64,000 bases of DNA, from NCBI RefSeq assembly GCF_035989885.1, contig NZ_CP108518.1, forward strand, positions 4,765,001-4,829,000, in the 5' to 3' direction. Below the pieces are notes generated by a model. The model saw only the letters and a program-made list of their open reading frames with translations. It was not told where the DNA came from and made no database searches. The position numbers and the translations under genes were made by a program. The stretch is from Streptomyces sp. NBC_01232. GTDB taxonomy: Bacteria; Actinomycetota; Actinomycetes; Streptomycetales; Streptomycetaceae. Positions 10,667 through 18,783 of this stretch are shown one piece after another. Position 1 is the first letter of the stretch; each line of letters begins with the position of its first letter.

Positions 10667-11482
10667 TCAGCGGGCGTCTTCGGGGAGGAGGCGGGCCAGT
10701 GTGCGGACCGCCCGGTACTGGAGGGTCTTGATGGCGCCCTCGTTCTTCCCCATCACCCGGGCCGTCTCGGCGACCGAGAGGCCCTGCAGGAAGCGCAGGG
10801 TCACGCACTCCTGCTGCTGCGGATTGAGCTTGCGCACGGCCTCCAGCAGGGCCGCGTTGGAGAGGGACTCCAGGACGGAGTCCTCGGGGCTGCGCTCGAC
10901 CTCGTTCGCGTCGAGCATCTCGCCGGTGGTGACCTCCAGCCGGAAGCGGCTGGACTTGAAGTGGTCCGCCACCAGGTTGCGGGCGATCGTCACCAGCCAG
11001 GCGCCGAAGTCGCGCCCCTGCCAGGTGAAGGTGGAGATCCGGCGCAGGGCGCGCAGGAAGGTCTCGCTGGTGAGGTCCTCCGCGGTCGCCTTGCCGCCGA
11101 CGCGGTAGTAGATGTACCGGTAGACCGTGTCGCTGTACTGGTCGTAGAGGCGGCCGAAGGCGTCGGCCTCGCCCGCCTGTGCGCGTTCGACCAGATCCAT
11201 CATGCGGGCCTGGTCGCTGTCCGCCGTGGGGCGGCGGTGCGTGGCCTGGGTCCCGGTGCCGGCGGCGTTCGAGCCACCGGCGGCGCGACCTCGTCTGCCC
11301 ACCGTCGCGCCGCCGTCGGTCAGGGCATAGCAAGGACCGGCCGGGCCGAGGCCGGCAGGGACTGCGGCGGCGAAGGCGGGGGCGGCGTACGCGGCGGTGG
11401 GGACGAAGCCGCGCAGGTGGTCGAGGACCGTTGCGCGCAGCTGAGCCAGGCCCGAGGCGTCAACCCCGACAGGTGGGTACAC
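10667..11482 (-). CDS. bldN: RNA polymerase ECF sigma factor BldN
   Basis: A 271-aa group 4 sigma factor. Region 2 runs from about residue 92 (MMDLVERAQAGEADAFGRLYDQYSD... with VYRYIYYRVGG and AEDLTSETFLRAL). Region 4 is near 205-260 (LNPQQQECVTLRFLQGLSVAETARVMGKNEGAIKTLQYRAVRTL). About 90 non-sigma residues precede region 2, rich in Ala and Gly, as expected for the proteolytically removed pro-sequence known for BldN. In Streptomyces this factor directs chaplin and rodlin genes for aerial growth and is held by RsbN, encoded just downstream. GTG 11482 is preceded by GGGAG. The 360-bp region upstream has no gene. Confidence 0.93.
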   Translation of the reverse strand: MYPPVGVDASGLAQLRATVLDHLRGFVPTAAYAAPAFAAAVPAGLGPAGPCYALTDGGATVGRRGRAAGGSNAAGTGTQATHRRPTADSDQARMMDLVERAQAGEADAFGRLYDQYSDTVYRYIYYRVGGKATAEDLTSETFLRALRRISTFTWQGRDFGAWLVTIARNLVADHFKSSRFRLEVTTGEMLDANEVERSPEDSVLESLSNAALLEAVRKLNPQQQECVTLRFLQGLSVAETARVMGKNEGAIKTLQYRAVRTLARLLPEDAR

Positions 11483-11808
11483 GGGACTCCCAGAGGCAGA
11501 GCTTCCATCACGTGCAGTGCGGAACCGTTCACCCGTCGTGGCGACAGATGGCCGGTGGCATGCGTTTGAGGAGAATAACGCTTCGTACAGGCAGTGCTAC
11601 ACCCAGTTGCTCAAATCACCGGTTCCGACACTTCCGTTGCGTGTCGAGGGCATATTCAGTCGCAGATGGTGATCGATTCTTGATCGCTTGGATACGCGGA
11701 ATGGACGCTTCCAAGGGGGCTCGCGACCGAGTCGGGCATGCCGGAGTGCCGCGCCGGGGGCGCGGGTAGGGGTGAGGGAATGCCGGTGGCCGGGATCCGG
11801 CCCGGGTG
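11483..11808 (-). promoter_or_regulatory. bldN upstream region
   Basis: A gene-free stretch between bldN and the terminator of the HAD-IB gene. It is less G+C-rich than its surroundings between about 11565 and 11690, which suggests promoter and operator DNA. bldN of other streptomycetes is a direct BldD target, but I could not align a convincing BldD operator here, so none is claimed. Confidence 0.5.
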
Positions 11809-11834
11809 GGCCCGGGGCGTACGGGCCCCGGGCC
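11809..11834 (-). terminator. terminator of the HAD-IB phosphatase gene
   Basis: Hairpin ggcccggggc / gccccgggcc (10-bp arms, 6-nt loop) about 9 nt beyond the stop codon of the minus-strand HAD-IB gene. No T tract. Confidence 0.7.
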
Positions 11835-11842
11835 TGGTGTTG

Positions 11843-12817
11843 TTACTTCCTGCGGCGGTGCAGGGCGATGGCGGCGGCGGCGCCGCCCGCGATCGCGCCG
11901 ACTCCGGCGGCCGCCGGGACGCCGACCTTCACGGCCTTCCGGCCGGTCCGATAGTCGCGCAGCCGCCAGTCGTTGGTCCGGGCATGCTTGCGCAGTTTTG
12001 TGTCGGGATTGATCGCGTACGGATGTCCGACCAGTGACAGCATCGGGATGTCGTTGTGCGAATCGCTGTACGCGGCGCAGCGTTCGAGATCGAGTCCTTC
12101 CGCGGCCGCCAGGGCGCGGACCGCCTCCGCCTTCGCGGGGCCGTGCAGCGGCTCGCCGACCAGGCGGCCGGTGTAGACCCCGTCGACGGACTCGGCGACG
12201 GTTCCCAGGGCCCCGGTCAGCCCGAGGCGGCGGGCGATGATCGTGGCCGTTTCCACGGGGGCGGCCGTTACCAGCCACACCTTCTGGCCGGCGTCGAGGT
12301 GGGCCTGGGCCAGGGCGCGGGTGCCCGGCCAGATCCGCTCGGCCATGTACTCGTCGTAGATCTCCTCGCCGATCGACATCAGCTCGGAGACCTTGTGGCC
12401 CTTGACGATGGACAGGGCGCTGTCGCGGGCGTCCTGCATGTGCTCGGGGTCCTCGACCCCGGCGAGCCGGAACCAGGCCTGCTGCCAGGCGAAGCGGGCG
12501 AGCTCGCGGCGCCGGAAGAACTCGCGCTTGTAGAGGCCGCGGCCGAAGTGGAAGATCGCGGCGCCCTGCATGACGGTGTTGTCGAGGTCGAAGAAGGCGG
12601 CGGCGAGATCGTCGCCGGCGACCGGGAAGACGGGCTCCTCCGGGGGAGCCTCCGGGCCCTCCTCGATGCGGGCCGAGGGTTCCGTTTCGGGCTCGGTGAG
12701 CGGTGGGGCCTCGGCCAGAGCGGTCTTGCGGGCGGCCTCGGCCGAGGCCTCGCCCGCCAGCACGCTGCGTGCGGTGGCGGAGCGCCGACGAGGGGGGAGC
12801 CATCCGAGAGCGGCCAT
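11843..12817 (-). CDS. HAD-IB family phosphatase with C-terminal membrane segment
   Basis: A 324-aa protein. The first ~65 residues are a low-complexity Ala/Glu/Pro linker. The HAD domain starts with AAFFDLDNTVMQGAA (motif I, DxDxT), continues with WLVTAAPVETA (motif II) and ends with the motif IV acidic pair in AAYSDSHNDIPMLSLVG. This is the SerB-like HAD-IB subfamily, which includes phosphoserine phosphatase and lysophospholipid-type phosphatases. A hydrophobic Ala/Gly-rich tail (VGVPAAAGVGAIAGGAAAAIAL) followed by HRRRK suggests one membrane anchor with the catalytic domain inside the cell. Homologues occupy this place upstream of bldN in other streptomycetes. Substrate unknown. Confidence 0.87.
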   Translation of the reverse strand: MAALGWLPPRRRSATARSVLAGEASAEAARKTALAEAPPLTEPETEPSARIEEGPEAPPEEPVFPVAGDDLAAAFFDLDNTVMQGAAIFHFGRGLYKREFFRRRELARFAWQQAWFRLAGVEDPEHMQDARDSALSIVKGHKVSELMSIGEEIYDEYMAERIWPGTRALAQAHLDAGQKVWLVTAAPVETATIIARRLGLTGALGTVAESVDGVYTGRLVGEPLHGPAKAEAVRALAAAEGLDLERCAAYSDSHNDIPMLSLVGHPYAINPDTKLRKHARTNDWRLRDYRTGRKAVKVGVPAAAGVGAIAGGAAAAIALHRRRK

Positions 12818-12923
12818 GACGCGAGCATAGCCACTGTGTTCGGGAGTTCCCGAACCGATGGGATGCGGAGGCGTGAACTCTTCGGGGCGCTGCTGTTACG
12901 CGAGGGCGCGGGAGAATGGCGGC

Positions 12924-13202
12924 ATGAGCCCTTTGTTGCGCCGCAAGGAGAAGAAGCGTCCCGGGGAGCGGATGGTGACGCTCATCGGGAAGCCGGGGTG
13001 CCATCTGTGCGACGAAGCGGAGGAGGTGGTCGTGAAGGTGTGCGCCGAGACCGGTGCACAGTGGGAGAAGAAGGACATCTCCCAGGACGAGGAGCTCTAC
13101 CGGCTGCACTGGGAGCAGATTCCGGTCGTGCTCGTGGACGGCGAACAGCACACCTTCTGGAGGGTGAACCCCGACCGGCTCCGGCGGGCGTTGGAGGCCT
13201 GA
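12924..13202 (+). CDS. glutaredoxin family protein
   Basis: A 92-aa thioredoxin-fold protein with the redox motif CHLC (LIGKPGCHLCDEAEEVV), beta strand WEKKDIS, and the cis-proline segment QIPVVLVDGEQ. This resembles the DUF836 glutaredoxin-like group. ATG 12924 follows GGAG at a good distance; upstream in-frame codons give an unsupported extension. It lies before the Rex operator and rex, so a redox-linked role is plausible but inferred. It has a separate promoter from rex, judging by the 273-bp gap. Confidence 0.85.
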   Translation: MSPLLRRKEKKRPGERMVTLIGKPGCHLCDEAEEVVVKVCAETGAQWEKKDISQDEELYRLHWEQIPVVLVDGEQHTFWRVNPDRLRRALEA

Positions 13203-13382
13203 CCCTCTTCCCGGTTACCATCATGGGCGATTTATGGGGTCTCGGGGGCGTATCTGTGAGGAGTGTGCGCGGTTTTGCCCCCTTTGGGATTTGAACGGGT
13301 TCGGCGTGCCGTTGGTTCCGGCTTTGCGTGCCGAAACCGCGTGACCCCGGTCACTTTGGTCGGACAAAGCGGACACAATCTT

Positions 13383-13398
13383 TGTGCACGCGTTCACA
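13383..13398 (+). promoter_or_regulatory. Rex operator (ROP) upstream of rex-hemACD
   Basis: TGTGCACGCGTTCACA matches the Rex operator consensus TGTGAACNNNTTCACA at 12 of 13 defined positions (C for A at the fifth base). It lies 78 bp before the rex start. In S. coelicolor Rex represses rex-hemACD at low NADH/NAD+ and releases it when NADH rises; the site predicts the same autoregulation here. Confidence 0.9.
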
Positions 13399-13475
13399 AA
13401 GGCATAGCCTGCTGTCGACGGGGCGGTCCTGGGACAAGTGGCCGCCTGCAGCCCCGCTCATCCCGCAGGAGCATC

Positions 13476-14282
13476 GTGGCAACTGGCCGAACTCACCGAC
13501 CGGCGACCCGCAGCCGAGGTATTCCCGAGGCCACTGTCGCCCGGCTTCCGCTGTACTTGCGTGCCCTCACCGCGCTCTCCGAGCGATCGGTGCCCACGGT
13601 GTCCTCCGAGGAGCTCGCGGCCGCCGCCGGAGTCAACTCCGCGAAGCTGCGCAAGGACTTCTCGTACCTGGGTTCCTACGGCACCCGCGGCGTCGGCTAC
13701 GACGTCGAGTACCTCGTCTACCAGATCTCCCGCGAACTCGGCCTGACCCAGGACTGGCCGGTTGTCATCGTCGGAATCGGTAACCTCGGCGCCGCGCTCG
13801 CCAACTACGGCGGTTTCTCCGCGCGCGGGTTCCGCGTGGCCGCGCTGATCGACGCGGACCCGGCGATGGCCGGCAAGCCGGTCGCCGGCATGTCCGTGCA
13901 GCACACCGATGATCTGGAGAAGATCATCGAGGAGAACGGCGTCTCGATCGGTGTCATCGCGACGCCCGCCGGAGCGGCCCAGCAGGTCAGCGAGCGGCTG
14001 ATCGCGGCCGGTGTCACCTCCATCCTGAACTTCGCCCCCACCGTGCTGTCCGTGCCCGAGGGCGTGGACGTGCGCAAGGTCGACCTCTCCATCGAGCTCC
14101 AGATCCTCGCCTTCCACGAGCAGCGCAAGGCCGGTGAGGAAGCGGCCGCCGCTGCCGCCGGCGGCTCCTCCGTGGGCGGCGCCGCACCCGCTGCGGCCGT
14201 GGTTCCGCCGGCCGGGCGGACCACGGCCGAGCAGCGCAAGGGCGGGCCCGAGGGCGACGTGCCGGCGGTGATGCCGGCATGA
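13476..14282 (+). CDS. rex: redox-sensing transcriptional repressor Rex
   Basis: A 268-aa repressor. The N-terminal winged helix (ATVARLPLYLRALTALSERS... SSEELAAAAGVNSAKLRKDFSYLGSYG) is followed by an NADH-binding Rossmann domain (VVIVGIGNLGAALANY; acidic strand end ALIDADP) and the domain-swap helix IELQILAFHEQRKAGEE. The Ala/Pro-rich C-terminal tail is typical of Streptomyces. GTG 13476 has AGGAG upstream; the open frame further upstream covers the Rex operator and is not coding. Its stop overlaps the hemA start by 4 bp (ATGA), so heme synthesis is coupled to the NADH/NAD+ ratio through this operon. Confidence 0.95.
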   Translation: MATGRTHRPATRSRGIPEATVARLPLYLRALTALSERSVPTVSSEELAAAAGVNSAKLRKDFSYLGSYGTRGVGYDVEYLVYQISRELGLTQDWPVVIVGIGNLGAALANYGGFSARGFRVAALIDADPAMAGKPVAGMSVQHTDDLEKIIEENGVSIGVIATPAGAAQQVSERLIAAGVTSILNFAPTVLSVPEGVDVRKVDLSIELQILAFHEQRKAGEEAAAAAAGGSSVGGAAPAAAVVPPAGRTTAEQRKGGPEGDVPAVMPA

Positions 14283-16036
14283 GTCTGCTCGTCGTAGGGC
14301 TGAGCCACCGCAGCGCACCCGTGAGCGTGCTGGAGCGGGCCTCACTGTCCGCCGATGCCAAGGTGAAGCTGCTGCACGACACCCTCGCCGCCGAACCGGC
14401 GACCGAGGCGACCGTGCTGGCCACCTGCAACCGGATCGAGCTGTACGCGGACGTGGACAAGTTCCACGCCGGCGTCGCCGAGCTGTCCACGCTGCTCGCG
14501 CAGCACAGCGGCGTCGCGCTGGAGGAGCTCACCCCCTACCTGTACGTGCACTACGAGGACCGGGCGGTGCACCACCTGTTCTCGGTGGCGTGCGGGCTGG
14601 ACTCGATGGTCGTCGGCGAGGGGCAGATCCTCGGCCAGATCAAGGACGCGCTGGCGCTGGGGCAGGAGCTCCACACCGCCGGCCGGCTGCTCAACGATCT
14701 GTTCCAGCAGGCACTGCGGGTCGGCAAGCGGGCGCACTCCGAGACCGGGATCGACCGGGCCGGTCAGTCGCTGGTGACCTTCGGGCTGGAGCAGCTCGCC
14801 GTGCGGACGCCCGTGAACGAGTGGGCCGCGGGCAAGCGGGCGCTGGTCATCGGCGCCGGGTCGATGTCCTCGCTGGCCGCGGCGACGCTGGCGCGGGTCG
14901 GGGTCGCCGAGATCGTCGTGGCGAACCGGACCGCCGACCGCGCGGAGCGGCTGGCGGAGATTCTGGTTGCCTCGGGCACCGGGGTCTCGGCCGTGGCCGT
15001 GCCGATGGCCCGGGTGGCCGATGAGCTGACACGAGTCGACGTGGTCGTCTCGTGCACCGGTGCGACCGGGCTCGTGCTGACCGCCGACGACGTGCTCGAC
15101 GCCGTCTCCTGGGGCGCCGGTGGGCTCGCGCCGGCCGAGCAGGGAGAGGCCGGGGCTGCGCCCCAGGCCTCCCAGGGGTTCCGCCCCCGGCCCCCCGCGC
15201 CTCAATTGCCGGCGGGGCTGGATTCGGCTGACGCCGCCGGTTCCGTGCAGGTGCCGGCCGGGCTGGACACCGACGTGCTCGCCCGGCTGGTGGCAGCCAC
15301 CGAGGCCGGCGGCCGACTCGCCGATGCCGGGGCCGCGCGGACGATCAGCGCTTCCGTGGAGGGCGACGGTTGTCCCGTCGGGCCCGACGGGCGGGCCGCG
15401 CTGACCGGTGTCGACGCCAACTCCCTCGAACTGCACGGGACCTGGGCCGACCAGGGCGAGGCCGCCGCGCAGCGGCAGCCGCGCCGCAGCACCCGTACGC
15501 AGGCCCAGGCGACCACCGTCCGCCTCGCGCTGCTCGACCTGGCCATGCCCAGGGACATCGACGCGGCGGTGCACCGGATCCCGGGCGTACGGCTCGTGGA
15601 CATCGAATCGCTCGCCGAGGCGTCGGCCGACGCCCCGATGGCGGCCGACGTCGACGCCGTACGCGGGATAGTCGCCCAGGAAGTCGCGGCCTTCGGGGCG
15701 GCGCAGCGGGCCGCGCACATCACGCCCACCGTCGTCGCCCTGCGGGCCATGGCGGCCGAGGTCGTGGCCATGGAAGTGGCGCGGCTCGACGGGCGGGTCC
15801 CCGACCTCGACGAACGGCAGCGCGCCGAGGTCACCCAGACCGTGCGCCGCGTCGTGGACAAGCTCCTCCACGCGCCGACCGTGCGCGTCAAGCAGCTCGC
15901 GAGCGAGCCCGGCGGCGCCGGGTACGCGGAAGCGCTGCGCGAACTCTTCGACCTCGACCCTCAGACGGTTGCTTCCGTCAGCCGGGCGGACGCGGCCGAT
16001 CCGATGAACGACGACGACCCAGGACGGGCATCATGA
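14279..16036 (+). CDS. hemA: glutamyl-tRNA reductase
   Basis: A 585-aa enzyme making glutamate-1-semialdehyde from glutamyl-tRNA with NADPH, the first committed step of C5 tetrapyrrole synthesis. The N-terminal domain has the catalytic cysteine in ATCNRIELYAD, and VVGEGQILGQIK follows. The Rossmann domain contains ALVIGAGSMSSLAAATL, and the C-terminal dimerisation helix includes RRVVDKLLHAPTVRVKQL. Bacterial HemA is usually about 420-450 aa. The extra ~120 residues lie between about residues 280 and 405, a Pro/Gly/Ala linker that includes a stretch resembling an intergenic repeat (15151-15228). It overlaps rex and hemC by 4 bp each. Confidence 0.95.
   Translation: MSLLVVGLSHRSAPVSVLERASLSADAKVKLLHDTLAAEPATEATVLATCNRIELYADVDKFHAGVAELSTLLAQHSGVALEELTPYLYVHYEDRAVHHLFSVACGLDSMVVGEGQILGQIKDALALGQELHTAGRLLNDLFQQALRVGKRAHSETGIDRAGQSLVTFGLEQLAVRTPVNEWAAGKRALVIGAGSMSSLAAATLARVGVAEIVVANRTADRAERLAEILVASGTGVSAVAVPMARVADELTRVDVVVSCTGATGLVLTADDVLDAVSWGAGGLAPAEQGEAGAAPQASQGFRPRPPAPQLPAGLDSADAAGSVQVPAGLDTDVLARLVAATEAGGRLADAGAARTISASVEGDGCPVGPDGRAALTGVDANSLELHGTWADQGEAAAQRQPRRSTRTQAQATTVRLALLDLAMPRDIDAAVHRIPGVRLVDIESLAEASADAPMAADVDAVRGIVAQEVAAFGAAQRAAHITPTVVALRAMAAEVVAMEVARLDGRVPDLDERQRAEVTQTVRRVVDKLLHAPTVRVKQLASEPGGAGYAEALRELFDLDPQTVASVSRADAADPMNDDDPGRAS
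15151..15228 (+). repeat. Streptomyces-type interspersed repeat inside hemA
   Basis: The stretch cggggctgcgcccc ... ggggttccgcccccgg ... cgcctcaattgccggcgg ggctggattcggct resembles the GC-rich degenerate repeat common between Streptomyces genes (ggggctccgcccc..., then ...tcaatcgccggcggggctgga). Here it is translated in frame within the hemA insertion. Recognition is from memory of the family; copy number in this genome is unknown. Confidence 0.55.
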
Positions 16037-17001
16037 ACACACGTCCCGACCAGCCGCTGCGGCTCGGTACGCGGCGGAGCAAGCTGGCCATGTCCCAGTC
16101 GGGGCACGTCGCCGACGCGGTACGGGCCGTCACCGGCCGGGCCGTCGAGCTCGTGGAGATCACGACCTTCGGTGACGTCTCGCGCGAGCACCTCTCGCAG
16201 ATCGGCGGGACGGGCGTGTTCGTCACGGCCCTGCGCGACGCGCTGCTGCGCGGCGAGGTCGACTTCGCCGTGCACTCGCTGAAGGACCTGCCGACCGCGC
16301 AGCCCGACGACCTCGTGATCGCGGCCATGCCGCGCCGCGAGGACGCGCGGGACGCGCTCGTCGCCCGGGACGGTCTGACCTTCGAGCAGCTGCCCGACGG
16401 TGCCCGGATCGGTACCGGGTCGCCGCGGCGCACCGCTCAGCTCAACCACCTGGCCCTGTCGCTCGGCAAGCGGATCGAGACGGTGCCGATCCGCGGCAAC
16501 GTCGACACCCGGATCGGCTTCGTCCGCGACGGTGAGCTCGATGCCGTCGTCCTGGCGGCCGCCGGGCTGAACCGGATCGGGCGCGGCGTGGAGGCGACCG
16601 ACCTGCTGTCCGTCGACAGCGTCCTGCCGGCTCCCGGCCAGGGCGCCCTGGCCGTGGAGTGCCTCGCGTCCGACACGGACCTCATCGCCGCGCTCGGTGA
16701 ACTGGACGACCCGCACACCCGGGCCGCCGTCACCGCCGAGCGTTCCCTGCTCGCCGCCCTGGAGGCAGGCTGCAGCGCACCCGTGGGCGCGTTCGCCGAT
16801 CTGCTGGCGGACGGGGAGATTGTCAATGAAATGCGCCTGCGCGGCGTCGTCGGAACCCTCGACGGAACCACGCTGGTGCAGCTGTCCACCACCGGTCCCG
16901 TGCCCCAGTCGTACGACGAGGCCATGGCGCTCGGCCGCGAACTCGCGGACGAGATGCTGGCCAAGGGCGCGGCCGGTCTGATGGGGGAGCGATCGCTTTG
17001 A
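16033..17001 (+). CDS. hemC: hydroxymethylbilane synthase (porphobilinogen deaminase)
   Basis: A 322-aa cytoplasmic enzyme that joins four porphobilinogens into hydroxymethylbilane. N-terminal RLGTRRSKLAMSQSG and GEVDFAVHSLKDLP (active-site Asp region), GTGSPRRTAQL and PIRGNVDTRIG for substrate binding, PAPGQGALAVE, and the dipyrromethane-cofactor cysteine at residue 247 in EAGCSAPVGA are all present. Length is normal. ATG 16033 overlaps the hemA stop, and the stop overlaps the TTG of the next gene, indicating translational coupling. Confidence 0.96.
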   Translation: MNTRPDQPLRLGTRRSKLAMSQSGHVADAVRAVTGRAVELVEITTFGDVSREHLSQIGGTGVFVTALRDALLRGEVDFAVHSLKDLPTAQPDDLVIAAMPRREDARDALVARDGLTFEQLPDGARIGTGSPRRTAQLNHLALSLGKRIETVPIRGNVDTRIGFVRDGELDAVVLAAAGLNRIGRGVEATDLLSVDSVLPAPGQGALAVECLASDTDLIAALGELDDPHTRAAVTAERSLLAALEAGCSAPVGAFADLLADGEIVNEMRLRGVVGTLDGTTLVQLSTTGPVPQSYDEAMALGRELADEMLAKGAAGLMGERSL

Positions 17002-18665
17002 ACCCCTCAATTCCGACCACCTCCGCCTATCCGGCCGTCGCCGCCCACGGGCGCGTCACCTTCCTCGGTGCCGGCCCCGGCGACCCGGGTCTGCTGACGC
17101 TGCGCGCCGTCGAGGCGCTCGCGGCCGCGGACGTACTGATCGCAGAGCCCGATGTGCTCGAGGTCGTACGGACGCATGCGCGCGCGAATGTCGACACGCC
17201 GCAGCTGACGGTCGCTGACGAAGTGTCAGCAGCCGCCGGGGTCCCGGTGATCCGGGACGCGGCCAATCTTGTCATGGAGGCCGCACGCTCCGGCAGGCGG
17301 GTCGTGCGTGCCGTCACGGGCGACCCCGGGCTCGACGGCAACGCCGCCGAGGAGATGCTGGTGTGCGCCACCGCCGGCATCCCCTTCGAGGTGGTGCCCG
17401 GTGTCGCGACCGCGGTGGGCGTGCCCGCGTACGCCGGTGTCCCGCTGCGCGACAAGCAGGGCGCGGACGTGCGGTTCGTCGACGCGAGGACCGCATCGGC
17501 GCGCTGCTGGAGCGAGGTCGGCGCGAGCGACGGCATCCTCGTCGTCTCCGCGACGCTGGAGACCGTCTCGGCGGCCGCCGCCGAGCTGGTGAGCGCCGGG
17601 CGCAAGCCCGACACCCCGCTGACGGTGACCGTCGCCGGCACCACCACGCGCCAGCGGACCTGGTGCGCGACGCTGGGCACGATCGCCCAGGTGTTCAAGC
17701 AGGGCAAGGTGCTCCCCTCGCCCGAGGGCGCCCGGCCCGTCATAGCCGTGGTCGGTGAGCACAGTGCCGTCGCGCGCCGCGAGGAGCTCTCCTGGTTCGA
17801 GTCGAAGCCGCTCTTCGGCTGGCGGGTCCTCGTACCGCGGACCAAGGAGCAGGCGGCATCGCTCTCCGACCAGCTGCGTTCCTACGGCGCGGTGCCCCAC
17901 GAGGTGCCGACCATCGCCGTGGAGCCGCCGCGCACCCCGCAGCAGATGGAGCGCGCGGTGAAGGGCCTGGTGACGGGCCGCTACGAGTGGATCGCCTTCA
18001 CCTCGGTCAACGCCGTCAAGGCCGTCCGCGAGAAGTTCGAGGAGTACGGGCTCGACGCGCGCGCCTTCGCGGGCATCAAGGTCGCCGCGGTGGGCGAGCA
18101 GACCGCCGCCGCGCTCGTGGAGTTCGGCGTGAAGCCGGACCTCGTGCCCAGCGGTGAGCAGTCCGCGGCCGGACTGCTGGAGGACTGGCCGCCGTACGAC
18201 CCGGTCTTCGACCCGATCGACCGCGTGTTCCTGCCGCGGGCGGACATCGCGACCGAGACGCTGGTCGCCGGGCTGATCGAGCTCGGGTGGGAGGTCGACG
18301 ACGTCACGGCCTACCGGACCGTGCGCGCTTCGCCGCCGCCGGCGGACACGCGCGAGGCGATCAAGGGCGGCGGTTTCGACGCCGTTCTCTTCACGTCCTC
18401 GTCGACCGTCCGCAACCTGGTCGGGATCGCCGGGAAGCCGCACAACGTGACCGTCATCGCCTGTATCGGGCCGGCGACGGCCAAGACGGCGGAGGAGCAC
18501 GGGCTGCGCGTGGACGTGCTGTCCCCGGAGCCGTCGGTGTCGAAGCTGGCGGAGGCCCTCGCCGAGTACGGTGCGGCGCGCCGCGAGGCGGCGAAGGAGG
18601 CCGGCGAGACGGTGTTCCGGCCGAGCGAGCGCCGGCCGGGGGCGCGTCGTCGTCGTACGACGTGA
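16998..18665 (+). CDS. hemD: uroporphyrinogen-III C-methyltransferase / uroporphyrinogen-III synthase fusion
   Basis: A 555-aa bifunctional protein. Residues ~15-255 form the SAM-dependent tetrapyrrole methylase (VTFLGAGPGDPGLLTLRAVEAL, EVVPGVATAVGVPAYAGVPL), which feeds siroheme and cobalamin. Residues ~270-540 form the HemD fold (GWRVLVPRTKEQA, IAFTSVNAVKAVREKF, VLFTSSSTVRNLVG, IACIGPATAKTAEEHGL), which closes hydroxymethylbilane to uroporphyrinogen III. The fusion is usual for actinobacteria. TTG at 16998 overlaps the hemC stop by 4 bp. Basic C-terminal tail ERRPGARRRRTT. Last gene of the rex-hemACD operon, followed by a terminator. Confidence 0.94.
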   Translation: MNPSIPTTSAYPAVAAHGRVTFLGAGPGDPGLLTLRAVEALAAADVLIAEPDVLEVVRTHARANVDTPQLTVADEVSAAAGVPVIRDAANLVMEAARSGRRVVRAVTGDPGLDGNAAEEMLVCATAGIPFEVVPGVATAVGVPAYAGVPLRDKQGADVRFVDARTASARCWSEVGASDGILVVSATLETVSAAAAELVSAGRKPDTPLTVTVAGTTTRQRTWCATLGTIAQVFKQGKVLPSPEGARPVIAVVGEHSAVARREELSWFESKPLFGWRVLVPRTKEQAASLSDQLRSYGAVPHEVPTIAVEPPRTPQQMERAVKGLVTGRYEWIAFTSVNAVKAVREKFEEYGLDARAFAGIKVAAVGEQTAAALVEFGVKPDLVPSGEQSAAGLLEDWPPYDPVFDPIDRVFLPRADIATETLVAGLIELGWEVDDVTAYRTVRASPPPADTREAIKGGGFDAVLFTSSSTVRNLVGIAGKPHNVTVIACIGPATAKTAEEHGLRVDVLSPEPSVSKLAEALAEYGAARREAAKEAGETVFRPSERRPGARRRRTT

Positions 18666-18694
18666 GCGGCTTAGGCCGGCTCGACCGGTCGCAG

Positions 18695-18727
18695 AGGGGC
18701 CCGGGTGCGCTGAGCGCCCGGGCCCCT
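18695..18727 (+). terminator. terminator of the rex-hemACD operon
   Basis: Hairpin aggggcccggg-t-gcgc / gcgc-ccgggcccct with a TGA loop and one bulged base, 30 bp after the hemD stop, followed by TCG without a long T tract. It also faces the convergent GlxA-type gene. Confidence 0.82.
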
Positions 18728-18783
18728 TCGTCCGTCCGGCCCCGGTAACCCCGTTGTGCCCGGACGGGGCGCCTGGGCCGCGG

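Noticed and set aside
11535..11700. BldD box upstream of bldN
   Set aside because: BldD control is known in relatives, but no stretch matched the palindromic consensus well enough to claim.
13263..13475. Upstream extension of rex
   Set aside because: It would translate the Rex operator and promoter; GTG 13476 has a proper ribosome-binding site and family N-terminus.
15370..16032. Upstream in-frame extension of hemC inside hemA
   Set aside because: hemA coding is certain there; hemC starts at the ATG overlapping the hemA stop.
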